Source of the DNA: JAKFWI01 sp031398975
GTDB taxonomy: Bacteria > Pseudomonadota > Alphaproteobacteria > Caulobacterales > Aquidulcibacteraceae
Assembly: GCA_031398975.1 (NCBI GenBank)
Contig: JANNOI010000025.1
Location: forward strand, 1 to 46,694
Length of the DNA stretch: 46,694 nt
Reading direction: 5' to 3'
In this document: positions 10,997-20,523 of the stretch, one piece after another
How positions within the stretch are numbered: the stretch's first letter is position 1
How the letters are laid out: the number at the start of each line of letters is the position of its first letter
The notes under the pieces: generated by a model
Database searches by the model: none
Told to the model about the DNA's origin: nothing
Seen by the model: the letters and a program-made list of their open reading frames with translations, nothing else
Program-made: the position numbers and the translations under genes

Positions 10997-12420
10997 GGCG
11001 CGGCGGGCTGGGCGTCGGCTCCCGCCCTTGGCAGGACCCCGCGCGCAGGCGCGGAGGGCGAGAACGAGGAGGGAGAGGGCGAGGGTGTGGCGGGCGCGGA
11101 TGCGGAAGGCGCAGGTCTCGGGGCCGCTTCGGAGGGCGCAGGCTTTGCGACCATGTCGGGCTTGGGCTTGGCCGGCAGTTTCGTGCGCGCGGGCGCCACG
11201 GGCTTCGGCGCCGGGCCGCCGGCGGAGGCGGGGGGCGCGCCGCGCGGCTTGCGCCCCGTCTCGGGCGCAGTCACCTCCCCATCGGCCATTTTGGGCAGGT
11301 CCATCCGGCGCGCGAGCGCCCCGGGGGCCAGAAAGTCCCGCTCGAAGAATTCCACCACCATGCCCTCGCGTCCCTGCGGGCTGATCGGGGTGAAGAGGCT
11401 CGTGTCGTACATCCGCGCTTCGCACTTCTCGCGCCCGAGGATGGCGAATTTCGCGGGGCTGGAGCAGAAGCTTTCGCCGCCGGCGGCGAGCACGCGGTCC
11501 CCGTCCGGGGTCTCGAGCAGCGCCTTGACGAAATACATGTTCTGGATGAGCGGGTCATCGATCGTGCGGGCGCAGCCGCCCGGTCCCAGCGGCCACCAGC
11601 CCCGGCTCTCCCAGGCCTCGCCGCGCCGGCGCGCCACCGCGGTCATGATCCGCCCGGAGGTGCGGTTGCACAAGGTGAGGCCCACGGCCTCCGCGCGCCG
11701 GCGCGCGACCTGCTCCAGCGCGTCGATCAATTGCTCCTCGCCCACATTCTGCGGCAGCCCCGATTGGGCGCGGAAGCGGGCGATCGCGGCGGCCATGCCG
11801 CGCGGGTCCGCGCGCCCGCCCTCCTTGCGCGCCTCGATGCCGGCGTCCTTCAGCAATTGCGTGAGGCCCGCGGCGCGCGCGCGCGGCAGGGAGAAATTCT
11901 CAGGCTCGGAAAAGGAGGTGGACCAGCGGTCCCGCTTGTTGACCAGCACTTCGCGGAAATTGCGCTCCTCGAGCCCCATCGCCTCGCACACGGGCGGGTT
12001 TTCGATGGTGAAGGAATTGGAGGGGTCCACGCACAGGCGCGCCGCGCCCGACCATTGCCGCAGACCCGCCCGGTGGGCGGAGGAGGAGCGCGCGAACACG
12101 TAATAGCGCCCCCTCGTCAGCGGCGCGGTGGTGGCGACGCGGCACTCGCCCGGGCGCAGGCGCAGCCAGCCCGAAACGAGGATCGTCTTGGCGTCGGGGC
12201 GCCCGGTGGCGGCTTCAAGCACGTAGCGGGTCTCGTTGCAGAGCGTCCAGCCGGCGAGCTTGGATTGCGCGTGCGCAGTGCTCGGCGCGCCCGGCCCGCC
12301 CGCCCAGGCCAGGCTGAACAGGAGAGCGGCCAGCATAGCCTTGGCCCCCGCCGAAACGGCCGGCGCAAGCCAATGGGCGCTCGCAGAGCGGGGTTCAGGA
12401 GATAAGCGTGCCAGCCCCAT
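10993..12420 (-). CDS. Secreted DUF1036 protein with two DUF1036 domains
   Basis: 475 residues. A hydrophobic segment (about 27-45) ending at AHAQS looks like a signal peptide after an unusually long N-region; a later ATG at 12336 would give a more standard leader. Two DUF1036-like domains follow: about 53-165 (GWTLCNETRYVLEAATG ... WLRLRPGECR) and about 245-365 (GLTLCNRTSGRIMTAVARR ... WWPLGPGGCA), each with paired cysteines. A peptidoglycan-binding-like helical stretch (about 180-240, LTQLLKDAGIEARKEGGRAD, then AIARFRAQSGLP) lies between them. The C-terminus (about 385-475) is Pro/Ala/Ser-rich. The function of DUF1036 is unknown; an envelope location is inferred. The gene sits between argB and the HAD gene, overlapping argB by 26 nt at its start and the HAD gene by 4 nt at its end. 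Confidence 0.82.
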   Translation of the reverse strand: MGLARLSPEPRSASAHWLAPAVSAGAKAMLAALLFSLAWAGGPGAPSTAHAQSKLAGWTLCNETRYVLEAATGRPDAKTILVSGWLRLRPGECRVATTAPLTRGRYYVFARSSSAHRAGLRQWSGAARLCVDPSNSFTIENPPVCEAMGLEERNFREVLVNKRDRWSTSFSEPENFSLPRARAAGLTQLLKDAGIEARKEGGRADPRGMAAAIARFRAQSGLPQNVGEEQLIDALEQVARRRAEAVGLTLCNRTSGRIMTAVARRRGEAWESRGWWPLGPGGCARTIDDPLIQNMYFVKALLETPDGDRVLAAGGESFCSSPAKFAILGREKCEARMYDTSLFTPISPQGREGMVVEFFERDFLAPGALARRMDLPKMADGEVTAPETGRKPRGAPPASAGGPAPKPVAPARTKLPAKPKPDMVAKPAPSEAAPRPAPSASAPATPSPSPSSFSPSAPARGVLPRAGADAQPAAP

Positions 12421-13360
12421 GCTCCGTAAACAGCTCCATTAGCAGCGCATGCGGCTTGCGCCCATCGAGGATCACCGCGGCGGCGACGCCGGATTCCAAG
12501 GCGGCGATGCACGTCTCCAGCTTAGGGATCATGCCGCCGGTGGCGACGCCCTGCGCGATCAGGGCGTGGGCGTCCGCGCGGGTCATTTCCCGAATGAGGT
12601 TTTTATCCTGATCGAGTACGCCGTCGACATCGGAGAGCAGCAGAAAGCGCTTGGCCCCGAGCGCGCCCGCGATCGCGCCGGCGGCGGTGTCGGCGTTGAT
12701 ATTGTAGGTCTGGCCGTCGAGATCGACCCCGATGGGCGCCACGACCGGGATGTAATCCTCGTCCGCGCCAATCAGCGCGTTGAGGAGGGTCGGGTCGATG
12801 CGGGTGGGCTCGCCCACGAAGCCAAGATCGGCGCCCGCCCCGCCCGCCGTACGCGCCGGCCGCACGGCCTTCTCGCAGGTGATGAGGCGCGCATCCTTGC
12901 CGGAAAGCCCCACGCCGCGCACGTCGGCCTCGGCCCCGGCCATGGTGATCTGGTGGGCGAGCTCTTTGTTCACCGCCCCGCACAGCACCATCTCGGCGAT
13001 CTCCATGGTGGCCGCATCCGTCACGCGCAGGCCGTCCACGAAGTCGGAGCGCACGCCCGCCTTCTCCAGCATGCGGCTGATCTGGGGGCCCCCGCCATGG
13101 ACCACGACCGGATTGATGCCCACGAGCTTCAGCAGCACGACATCGGCCGCGAAGCGGCGCGCGGCGGCGGTGTCCCCCATGGCGTGGCCGCCATATTTGA
13201 TGACCACCGTCTCGCGGTCATAGATCTGGATGAAGGGCAGGGCCTCCGCCAGTGTCTTGGCGGTCATGAACCCGTCCAGGACGGGGCTCGCGCCAGGCGA
13301 GGAGGAGGGCGAGGGCGCGGCGGCGGAGGCGGGCAGGGAGAGGCGGTCGAGCGGCGTCAT
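12395..13360 (-). CDS. argB: Acetylglutamate kinase
   Basis: 321 residues, cytosolic, second step of arginine synthesis (phosphorylates N-acetyl-L-glutamate). Family landmarks: VIKYGGHAMGD (Lys of the ATP site), VVVHGGGPQISRML, DGLRVTDAATMEIAEMVL, VGLSGKDARLI, the YNINADTAAGAIA block, LLLSDVDGVLD and GGMIPKLETC. The N-terminus has an extra ~30 residues rich in Pro/Ser/Ala before the kinase fold. The ATG at 13360 has ggag 8 nt upstream and is preferred over a GTG at 13375. Neighbours engB and the HAD phosphatase are the standard alphaproteobacterial context. Confidence 0.96.
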   Translation of the reverse strand: MTPLDRLSLPASAAAPSPSSSPGASPVLDGFMTAKTLAEALPFIQIYDRETVVIKYGGHAMGDTAAARRFAADVVLLKLVGINPVVVHGGGPQISRMLEKAGVRSDFVDGLRVTDAATMEIAEMVLCGAVNKELAHQITMAGAEADVRGVGLSGKDARLITCEKAVRPARTAGGAGADLGFVGEPTRIDPTLLNALIGADEDYIPVVAPIGVDLDGQTYNINADTAAGAIAGALGAKRFLLLSDVDGVLDQDKNLIREMTRADAHALIAQGVATGGMIPKLETCIAALESGVAAAVILDGRKPHALLMELFTEHGAGTLIS

Positions 13361-13392
13361 CGCGCCTTCTCCCACGGCCGGTGAAGCGCTGT

Positions 13393-13422
13393 CTATCCGC
13401 GTGCGGCCTATCCGCGTGCGGC
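13393..13422. repeat. Perfect 15-bp tandem duplication at the end of engB
   Basis: The unit ctatccgcgtgcggc occurs twice without a gap (13393-13407 and 13408-13422). On the minus strand it encodes the last four residues of EngB (AARG) and its stop codon, so the terminal codons and the stop are duplicated immediately downstream. Confidence 0.9.
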
Positions 13423-14067
13423 GAGCGCTGCGATCTCGGCGCGCAGAAGATCGACGCCCGCGCCGGTCTCGGCGGAGGTGGCGATCACGCCGGGATGGGC
13501 GGCCGGGCGCTTGGCCAAGGCGAAGAGCGTCTGCTCCTGCATGGCCGCCGCCGCCGGCGGGGCGATCTTGTCGAGCTTGGTGAGCACGATCTGGTAGGCG
13601 ACGGCGCTGGCGTCGAGCACGTCCATCACCTCGAGATCATTGTCCTTGATCCCGTGGCGGGCGTCGATCAGCAGGAAAACCCGCGTCAGGCCCGGGCGCC
13701 CGCGCAGATATTTGCTGGTCAGCGCCGTCCAGCGTGCGATCTCGGCCTTCGGGGCGCTGGCGTAGCCGTAGCCGGGCATGTCCACCAGCCGCGCGCGGTC
13801 TCCCAGGCGGAAGAAATTAAGCTCGCGCGTGCGGCCCGGGGCGTTGGAGGTGCGCGCCACCCCCCGCCGGCCAGCCAACGCGTTGATCAGGCTCGATTTA
13901 CCGACGTTTGAGCGGCCCGCCACCGCCATCTCCGGCAGGTCCGCGTCCGGCAGGCCGAGCATCGACACCACGCCCCGCTCGAAGGCGACGCCTTTCGCGA
14001 ACAGGAGCCGGCCGGCCTCGAGCGCGTCCGCGTCGGGCGCCGCGACAGCGATCTCACCCGCCTGCAT
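13408..14067 (-). CDS. engB: Ribosome biogenesis GTP-binding protein EngB (YihA/YsxC)
   Basis: 219 residues, the usual size. G1 is AGRSNVGKSS (about 50-59), G2 is near TSNAPGRTRELNFF, G3 is DMPGYG, G4 is TKLDK and G5 is TSAETGAG. It is a cytosolic TRAFAC GTPase needed for 50S subunit maturation. The ATG at 14067 has gaggg 6 nt upstream. It precedes argB on the minus strand with 47 nt between them. The 3' end carries a 15-bp tandem duplication covering the stop. Confidence 0.95.
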   Translation of the reverse strand: MQAGEIAVAAPDADALEAGRLLFAKGVAFERGVVSMLGLPDADLPEMAVAGRSNVGKSSLINALAGRRGVARTSNAPGRTRELNFFRLGDRARLVDMPGYGYASAPKAEIARWTALTSKYLRGRPGLTRVFLLIDARHGIKDNDLEVMDVLDASAVAYQIVLTKLDKIAPPAAAAMQEQTLFALAKRPAAHPGVIATSAETGAGVDLLRAEIAALAARG

Positions 14068-14091
14068 GGCCCGCCCTCGAAACGTCCGCCG

Positions 14092-16317
14092 TCAAAAGCC
14101 CCCGCCCGCTTCGGCCGCGCCCACGGCCTTGAGCGCGAAGGCGTAATCCACCGCGATCTCCTTCAGGAAGTCGAACCGCCCGGCCGCGCCCGCGTGGCCG
14201 GCCTGCATGTTGATCTTGAGCAGGATCGGGCGCCCGCTGGTGGTGTTCTCGCGCAGTTTCGCAGCCCATTTCGCCGGTTCCCAATACGTGACGCGCGGAT
14301 CGGAGAGGCCCCCGGTCGCCAGGATGGCGGGGTAGGCCTTCGCGGAGATGTTATCGTAAGGAGAGTACGAGGCTATGTAATCGTAGGCTGCAGGATCGGT
14401 CAGCGGATTGCCCCATTCGGGCCATTCGGGCGGGGTGAGCGGCAGCGTTTCGTCGCTCATCGTGTTCAGCACGTCCACGAACGGCACCGCCCCGATCACG
14501 CCGGCCCAAAGCTCCGGCGCCATGTTCGCCACCGCCCCCATCAGCATCCCGCCCGCGGAGCCGCCATAGGCTACGATCGCGCCCTTGCGGCCGTAGCCCT
14601 GCGCCGTCAGGTATTCGGCGCAGGCGATGAAATCGGTGAAGGTGTTCTTCTTGTTGAAGCCCCGCCCGTCGAGAAACCAGCCGAAGCCCTTGTCCGAGCC
14701 GCCCCTTGTGTGCGCCAGCGCATAGATCCAGCCGCGATCGACGAGGCTGAGCGCGCGGATCGAGAAGCTCGCCTCCTGGGGGATGCCGTAGGAGCCGTAG
14801 CCGTAGAGCAGGAGCGGGGCCGAGCCGTCGAGCTTGATATCCCTCCGCATCAGCACGGTGACCGGGACCTGCGCCCCGTCCGGGGCGGGAGCGAACAGAC
14901 GGCGCGCGACGTAGGCGGCGGGATCGTGCCCGGAGGGCACTTCCTGGGTCTTGCGCACCGTCTTGGTCCGCGCGCCCATGTCGTAATCCACCCATTGGCG
15001 GGGCGTGGTGGGGGAGGTGTAGACGTAGCGGAGCGTTTTGGTGTCGTATTCGTAGCCCCCGTCGAGGCTCAGCGCGAACGCCTCCTCGGCCTGCTCGATC
15101 GCGTGCTCGGCGCCGGAGGCGCGCTCCCGGATCACAAGGCGCGGCAGCGCATTGACCCGCTCCAGGCGCACCAGGTGCTCGCGGAACGCCGCCAGCCCCT
15201 CGATGAACGTCCCCGCCTTGTGCGCGATGAAGGGCTTCCACTGGGCCCGGCCGGTCGCGCCCTCTTGGGCGGTCATGACCTTGAAATCCACCGCGCCGTC
15301 GGCGTTGGTGAGGATGCGCCATGCGCCGTCCCAATGCGTGGGCGTATAGAGCAGCTTCGGCTCGCGGGGGTGGAACAGGGCGGGCGCGGCCGTCGGGTTG
15401 GCGCCCGGGATCGTCCGGACCTCGCTTGTCTCCTGATTGGCGCTGGTGATGAGGATATAGGCCCGGCTCTCGGTGACCTCGACGGTCAGGAAAAAGCCGT
15501 CGTCGGGCTCCTCATAGACCAGCGTGTCGTCGCCCGGGCCCCCGCGCACGGGGCGGCGGAACACCTTCGCGGGCCGGCCATTGGCGTCGCGGTACACCCA
15601 GAAGAGGTGGCGGGAATCCGGGGAAAAGACGAACGCGCCATAGCAATCCTCGATCGGGTTTTCGAGCACCGCCCCGCTCGCCAGATCCTTGACGTACACC
15701 CGCCAGACCTCCGACCCCTGCGCGTCCACCGCATAGGCGAACAGGGCGTGGTCGGGGGAATGGGCGCTCGCGCCGACCTTGTAATACGCCTTGCCCTTGG
15801 CCGCGGCGTCGACGTCGATCAGCACCTGCTCAGGGCCGGGGTTGGGCGCGGGGCTGGCGGAGGGGGAGGCGGGCCGCGGGCGGCGGGCTAGAACCGGATG
15901 CTCGGCGCCCGTGGCGTAGCGGGCGTAATATTCCCACGGGCCGTCCGGATCGGGCACGGTGGAATCCTCTTCCTTCATGCGGCCCCGCATCTCGGCGAAT
16001 AGCGCCGCCTGCAGCGGCTCGGTCGGGGCCATCATCTCTTTGAGGTAGGCGTTTTCCGCGTTCAGATAGGCGGTGACGTCGGGCTTGAGCGTGGCGGGGT
16101 CGCGCAGCACGGTCTGCCAATTGTCGTCCCGCATCCAGGCATAATCGTCGGTGCGGACCCGGCCCAATTGCTCGATCCGCTTGGGTTCTTTCTTGGCGAC
16201 GGGCGGGACGGGCTTCGACATTCGGGCTTTGGGCTCCTTGGAGGGGGTGGCGCAGGCGGGCAGCGACAGCGCGAGCGGCCCGGCGAGGCCCGCTTGCAGC
16301 AACGCACGGCGCTTCAT
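14092..16317 (-). CDS. S9 family peptidase, oligopeptidase B-like, exported
   Basis: 741 residues. N-terminal beta-propeller (about 45-460) and C-terminal alpha/beta-hydrolase domain. The nucleophile motif is GGSAGG (Ser587), the acid is probably Asp673 (GLSDPRV) and the base His708 (QAGHAGAAGR), giving a complete triad. The family cleaves short peptides, usually after Arg/Lys for oligopeptidase B. The leader (MKRRALLQAGLAGPLALSLPAC) has an RR pair, a hydrophobic stretch and a Cys at 22, suggesting export as a lipoprotein, possibly by Tat; the Pro at -2 makes the lipobox imperfect. A Pro/Ser/Ala-rich insert lies near residues 142-160. The ATG is supported by aggag 6 nt upstream. The gene ends 24 nt before engB. 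Confidence 0.92.
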   Translation of the reverse strand: MKRRALLQAGLAGPLALSLPACATPSKEPKARMSKPVPPVAKKEPKRIEQLGRVRTDDYAWMRDDNWQTVLRDPATLKPDVTAYLNAENAYLKEMMAPTEPLQAALFAEMRGRMKEEDSTVPDPDGPWEYYARYATGAEHPVLARRPRPASPSASPAPNPGPEQVLIDVDAAAKGKAYYKVGASAHSPDHALFAYAVDAQGSEVWRVYVKDLASGAVLENPIEDCYGAFVFSPDSRHLFWVYRDANGRPAKVFRRPVRGGPGDDTLVYEEPDDGFFLTVEVTESRAYILITSANQETSEVRTIPGANPTAAPALFHPREPKLLYTPTHWDGAWRILTNADGAVDFKVMTAQEGATGRAQWKPFIAHKAGTFIEGLAAFREHLVRLERVNALPRLVIRERASGAEHAIEQAEEAFALSLDGGYEYDTKTLRYVYTSPTTPRQWVDYDMGARTKTVRKTQEVPSGHDPAAYVARRLFAPAPDGAQVPVTVLMRRDIKLDGSAPLLLYGYGSYGIPQEASFSIRALSLVDRGWIYALAHTRGGSDKGFGWFLDGRGFNKKNTFTDFIACAEYLTAQGYGRKGAIVAYGGSAGGMLMGAVANMAPELWAGVIGAVPFVDVLNTMSDETLPLTPPEWPEWGNPLTDPAAYDYIASYSPYDNISAKAYPAILATGGLSDPRVTYWEPAKWAAKLRENTTSGRPILLKINMQAGHAGAAGRFDFLKEIAVDYAFALKAVGAAEAGGGF

Positions 16318-16408
16318 CGGCTTCTCCTGAACAGGACCATCCTCTCTTCGGCGCCCGCCCGCGGATCGTCAATCGGCCACGCCAGCGCAGCGATAAGCAG
16401 CGCAGCGA

Positions 16409-16822
16409 TCAGGCGCGCGCGGGCTCGAAGATCAAAACCCCGCCATTGATGCACCAGCGCTTTCCGGTGGGGGCGGGGCCGTCGTCGAACACATGCCCTT
16501 GATGGGCGCCGCAGACCGCGCAATGGCATTCGGTGCGCGGATAAAGGAGCTTGAAGTCGATCTTGGTGGCCACGAGGCGTGGGTCCGCCGGGCGGGAGAA
16601 GGAGGGCCAGCCCGTGCCGCTGTCGAACTTGTCCTGCGAGCGCCAGAGCGCCGTGGCGCAGCCGACGCAACGATAAAGGCCGGGGCGCTTTTCGTCATTG
16701 TGGTTGCCGGGGGTGAAGGCGCGTTCGGTCCCCTCCTGGCGGGCGATGCGGAATTGTTCGGGGCTCAGCAGGCGACGCCACTCGGCCTCGGTCTTCTGCA
16801 CTTTGCGGATCGGCGCGGCCAT
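16409..16822 (-). CDS. msrB: Peptide-methionine (R)-S-oxide reductase
   Basis: 137 residues, normal MsrB length. Two zinc CxxC pairs are present (RCVGC and HCAVCG), with the substrate region SGTGWPSF and the catalytic Cys in RWCINGG. It repairs methionine-R-sulfoxide in the cytosol using thioredoxin. The ATG at 16822 has gaggaag 8 nt upstream. The same frame stays open to 17278, but the added residues have no family similarity, so I reject a longer start. No leader is seen. About 90 nt separate it from the upstream end of the peptidase gene on the same strand. Confidence 0.95.
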   Translation of the reverse strand: MAAPIRKVQKTEAEWRRLLSPEQFRIARQEGTERAFTPGNHNDEKRPGLYRCVGCATALWRSQDKFDSGTGWPSFSRPADPRLVATKIDFKLLYPRTECHCAVCGAHQGHVFDDGPAPTGKRWCINGGVLIFEPARA

Positions 16823-17322
16823 CGGCAATTCTTCCTCGATCAACCCTACGCCCGACAAGATAAATGCAGGGCCCCGTTCCGGCGAGGGATTAGGGGTGTG
16901 CGCGCCGTCGCAGGGCATCTTCACAACCCAACGCCCCGCTGCGCTTGCGGGGGCCGCGGCGTGCGCTAATGCTAAGAATAAGGTGTTGGCGACCGCCCTT
17001 GTTCGGCCTTGGCGCGCAAGCCCGCCCGTAGCGCGCCCGGACTGGCGCCTCTCTTGCGTTCGCACCGCAGGGAAGGGGCGCTTTGCGCGTGCGCAGCATT
17101 GACAAGAGCGCCTTTTCCGAAAATTTAGTGCCGGCGCGTTAAGGCCGGGGTGAAGATCGCGAAGCGACGTTCCGGCTGGCGGGTGTTCGGGCGAGGCAAA
17201 TCCTGCGGGAGGTTCGGGCGTCGCCCGTCGTCCTCCATGAAGCGGGCTTACGTTCGCCTTAAATTTCGGGCAGTCCAAACGTCCCTCGGTTAGGCGTCAT
17301 CAGGGTATACAAAGGGCAGAAC
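16823..17322. other. Divergent intergenic region between msrB and exbB
   Basis: 500 nt with no convincing gene. Frames open through parts of it are low-complexity. The right half probably drives the exbB operon; see the candidate promoter at 17099. No riboswitch or Fur-type palindrome was recognised. Confidence 0.6.
17099..17127 (+). promoter_or_regulatory. Candidate sigma-70 promoter for the exbB-exbD-tonB operon
   Basis: TTGACA at 17099-17104, followed after 17 nt by an AT-rich hexamer (aattta, 17122-17127). The -35 is a perfect consensus, the -10 is weak. It lies about 195 nt upstream of the exbB start. This is inference from sequence only. Confidence 0.35.
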
Positions 17323-18150
<828 letters not shown>

Positions 18151-18174
18151 GGCCGGCTGAAGGGAGGCCCGCTC

Positions 18175-18684
18175 ATGGGCGCTAAACTGGACACCGGCGT
18201 GGGCGCAAAGCGCGGCCGCCCCGACGTCAACGCCGAGCCGAACGTCATCCCGTTCATCGATGTGATGCTCGTTCTGCTCATCATCTTCATGGTCACGTCC
18301 CCGATCGCGGCGGTCGATATCCGGACCGACCTGCCCGACAGCAAGGTCGTCGCCTCCAAGCGGGTTTCGAAGCCGGTCTGGGTGACGTTGGTGGACGGCA
18401 AGGATTGCCAGCAGGCCGTCAAGGGCGCCCCGCCCAGCGGCTGCCCGGCGGTCTATGTGATGGAGGAGGAGGTCGAGATCGGCGAGATCGGCGCGCGCAC
18501 GCTCGCGGCCCTCAAGCGGAACAATCCCCGCTACGCCGGAGACCTCGACTGGCTCGAAGACCAGCGCATCTACCTCCGGGCCTCGGGCGAGACGCAATAC
18601 AAGAACGTCACCCGCGTCATGAACCGCCTGCAGGACGCGCGCCTCACCAAGATCGCCCTCGTCGCCGACGACGAAAACAGCTGA
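18175..18684 (+). CDS. exbD: ExbD/TolR-family biopolymer transport protein (first copy)
   Basis: 169 residues with a short cytoplasmic N-terminus and one TM helix (about 23-45, NVIPFIDVMLVLLIIFMV) containing the proton-carrying Asp (Asp29). The periplasmic domain follows. Two Cys (in DCQQAVKGAPPSGCP) and a KRNNPRYAGDLDWLED insert distinguish it from the second copy. It should pair with ExbB. Ribosome site gggagg lies 8 nt before ATG. Confidence 0.92.
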   Translation: MGAKLDTGVGAKRGRPDVNAEPNVIPFIDVMLVLLIIFMVTSPIAAVDIRTDLPDSKVVASKRVSKPVWVTLVDGKDCQQAVKGAPPSGCPAVYVMEEEVEIGEIGARTLAALKRNNPRYAGDLDWLEDQRIYLRASGETQYKNVTRVMNRLQDARLTKIALVADDENS

Positions 18685-18699
18685 CCGGGAGAACCGATT

Positions 18700-19170
18700 A
18701 TGGGCGCAAAACTCGCCTCGGCCGGCAAGGGTCTAACGCCCAATTCCGAGCCGAACGTCATTCCGTTCATCGACATCATGCTTGTGATGCTGATCATCTT
18801 CATGGTCGCGGCGCCGCTGCCCACCGTGGACATCAAGGTCGATCTGCCGCCGCCGGGCGTGCCGATCTACGCCGAACCGGCGGACAAGCCGACGGTCGTG
18901 GCGCTTGAGGATGACGGGTCAGGGGCTCTGACGCTCTATGTGAGCGGCCAGGCGGTTCCGCGGGAGCGGTTCCAGGACGAATTGCTTCGCGTCGCGCAGC
19001 AGAACAACCCGTCCTATTACGGGGATCTCGCAGCGCTGTTCCAGGAGGCGAAAGTGTTCGTCGATGCCGACCAGGAAACGAACTATAATAACGTCATGAC
19101 GTTGATCAACGAGATCGACACCGCGGGGTTCAAGAAGGTCTCCCTTCTCGTCAAAGAAGCCGAGACCTGA
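18700..19170 (+). CDS. exbD: ExbD/TolR-family biopolymer transport protein (second copy)
   Basis: 156 residues, about half-identical in layout to the preceding gene, with the same opening MGAKL and TM motif NVIPFIDIMLVMLIIFMV (proton Asp25). The periplasmic part contains QQNNPSYYGDLAALFQEAKVF, paralogous to the first copy's segment. Two ExbD paralogues in one ton operon are common in Caulobacterales-type genomes and may form a heteromeric pair in the ExbB pore. ATG has gggaga upstream. Confidence 0.92.
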   Translation: MGAKLASAGKGLTPNSEPNVIPFIDIMLVMLIIFMVAAPLPTVDIKVDLPPPGVPIYAEPADKPTVVALEDDGSGALTLYVSGQAVPRERFQDELLRVAQQNNPSYYGDLAALFQEAKVFVDADQETNYNNVMTLINEIDTAGFKKVSLLVKEAET

Positions 19171-19185
19171 GGAGAGTAAGAGTTC

Positions 19186-19803
19186 ATGCTGCGATTTAGA
19201 CTCGCCGCGCTCGCCATCTCTGCAGTCGTCTGCGGATTTGTGGGCTATATGGCGATGACCCACGAAATTTCCGGCATTGGCGACATGTTCGACCTGGGCA
19301 AGGCCGTCACCGTGGTGACGGAGAAGAAGCCCCCGCCGCCGCCCCCGCCGCCCCCGCCGCCGCCCCCGCCGGATCGTCCCCCGCCGCCGCCGCCGCCCGC
19401 GATGCGCACGGTGGTGACAGAGAACGCCGTGCCGGTGGTGACCGAAATCCCGGTGGCGCCGCCGGCCCCGCCGTCCCCGCCCGCCCCGGTTTCGCCGCCT
19501 GCGCCGCCGGTGATCACCGATCCTACCTGGCTGCAGCGCCCCACCCAGGGCGATTATGGCCGCTACTATCCCGAGCGTGCGCTGGAGCGCAGCAAGAGCG
19601 GGCGCGTCGCGCTGGATTGCACCGTCAATCTGGACGGTTCGCTGGCCTGCCGCATCGCCAGCGAAGAGCCTCCGGGCTGGGGCTTCGGCGCGGCCGCCCT
19701 CCAGATCGCCAAAAAATTCAAGACCGCCCCCGCCATGCAGGATGGCCGTCCGATCGGGGGCGCGCGGATCAACGTGCCGCCGATCACGTTCCGGGCGCAA
19801 TGA
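19186..19803 (+). CDS. tonB: TonB energy transducer
   Basis: 205 residues. N-terminal TM anchor (about 6-24) in the inner membrane, then a proline-rich periplasmic spacer with 14 consecutive prolines at 49-62, another seven after DR, and a Pro/Ala/Val tract to about 110. The C-terminal TonB domain (about 115-205) contains YPERALERSKSGRVALDCTV, GSLACRIASEEPPGWGFG and DGRPIGGARINVPPITF. The paired Cys in the C-terminal domain recur in the large TonB-like protein at the end of the window. It transmits proton-motive force to outer-membrane receptors. ATG preceded by gaggaga. Confidence 0.93.
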   Translation: MLRFRLAALAISAVVCGFVGYMAMTHEISGIGDMFDLGKAVTVVTEKKPPPPPPPPPPPPPPDRPPPPPPPAMRTVVTENAVPVVTEIPVAPPAPPSPPAPVSPPAPPVITDPTWLQRPTQGDYGRYYPERALERSKSGRVALDCTVNLDGSLACRIASEEPPGWGFGAAALQIAKKFKTAPAMQDGRPIGGARINVPPITFRAQ

Positions 19804-19919
19804 TCGCGCCGCCGCCGGGGCTGAAACGGGCCTCGGCGGCGCGCCCGCGCCGCGCCGCCGCCGGCGCCGTCGCGCGTGGGCGTCAGGCCAATTCAGCGCA
19901 AATGAATCGGCTGCTAGAG

Positions 19920-19941
19920 AGGTGGACGCCCACCTAATTTT
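19920..19941 (+). terminator. Weak terminator-like hairpin after tonB
   Basis: aggtgg pairs with ccacct around an acgc loop and is followed by aatttt. The stem is only 6 bp and the T-run short, so this is a tentative call. It would separate tonB from the small secreted protein gene. Confidence 0.3.
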
Positions 19942-20034
19942 GGCCGAAATTCCAAGGCGAATGGCGGGCGATGACAAGCTTGGCGGCGCTGCGCGGAACG
20001 CGGACGCGCGCCGGGGCCGTCTAGGAGGATGCTG

Positions 20035-20433
20035 ATGAAGTTCGTGTTCGCCGCCGCTGTCGTGGCGCTCCTGTTGTCCCCCGTCTCGGCGTCGGCCCAG
20101 GGCGGCGCGCCCGGTACGCCGGGCGAGGCCGCGTGTCCCAGCCTGCCGCCCAAACCCACCATCCCCGATCCCGCCAATCTTAAAAAGACCGACGGCGGCA
20201 AGGCCAACGAATCCTACAACGCCTGGACCACCGCGGCGAAGCTCAACCTCGACTGCGAGAAGGCCAAGTACAACGCCCTCAAGCCGGAATTCGACGCCGT
20301 CGCCCAGCGGGTCGACGCCGTGCGCGCCCGCCACGACGCCACTGTCGGCCAGGTCAACGAAGTGAACGCGCAATGGATGGCCTTCCGCGCCGCCTATTGC
20401 GAGAAGTTCCAGAATTGCGAAAAGCCGAAATAA
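20035..20433 (+). CDS. Small secreted protein of unknown function
   Basis: 132 residues. A clear Sec signal peptide (MKFVFAAAVVALLLSPVSASAQ, cleavage near residue 22) is followed by a short Pro-rich part (CPSLPPKPTIPDPANL) and a helical region (about 50-125) with heptad-like hydrophobics. Four Cys after cleavage may form disulfides in the periplasm. The ATG at 20035 is 6 nt after aggagg; the ATG at 20029 is too close to it. The position after exbB-exbD-exbD-tonB suggests, but does not prove, a link to TonB-dependent uptake. I do not recognise a domain. Confidence 0.75.
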   Translation: MKFVFAAAVVALLLSPVSASAQGGAPGTPGEAACPSLPPKPTIPDPANLKKTDGGKANESYNAWTTAAKLNLDCEKAKYNALKPEFDAVAQRVDAVRARHDATVGQVNEVNAQWMAFRAAYCEKFQNCEKPK

Positions 20434-20523
20434 CCGTCCTTTCGGCAGGCGGGCCGGGGCGGGGCGCGCGCCGTTGACGATGGATTAAACGCGGCATGGT
20501 CAAAAGCGGTGGGGATCCCGCTC

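Noticed and set aside
10301..12103. 600-codon plus-strand frame opposite the HAD and DUF1036 genes
   Set aside because: Low-complexity Arg/Gly/Ala translation; the minus strand has HAD motifs, a leader and paired-Cys DUF1036 domains.
14194..15891. 565-codon plus-strand frame opposite the S9 peptidase
   Set aside because: Antisense to an intact peptidase triad and propeller; the translation has no recognisable fold.
16823..17278. N-terminal extension making MsrB 289 residues
   Set aside because: Extra residues have no family match, and a good ribosome site (gaggaag) sits before the ATG at 16822.
19331..19401. CCG/CCC repeats in tonB as a regulatory repeat
   Set aside because: Encodes the polyproline spacer typical of TonB.
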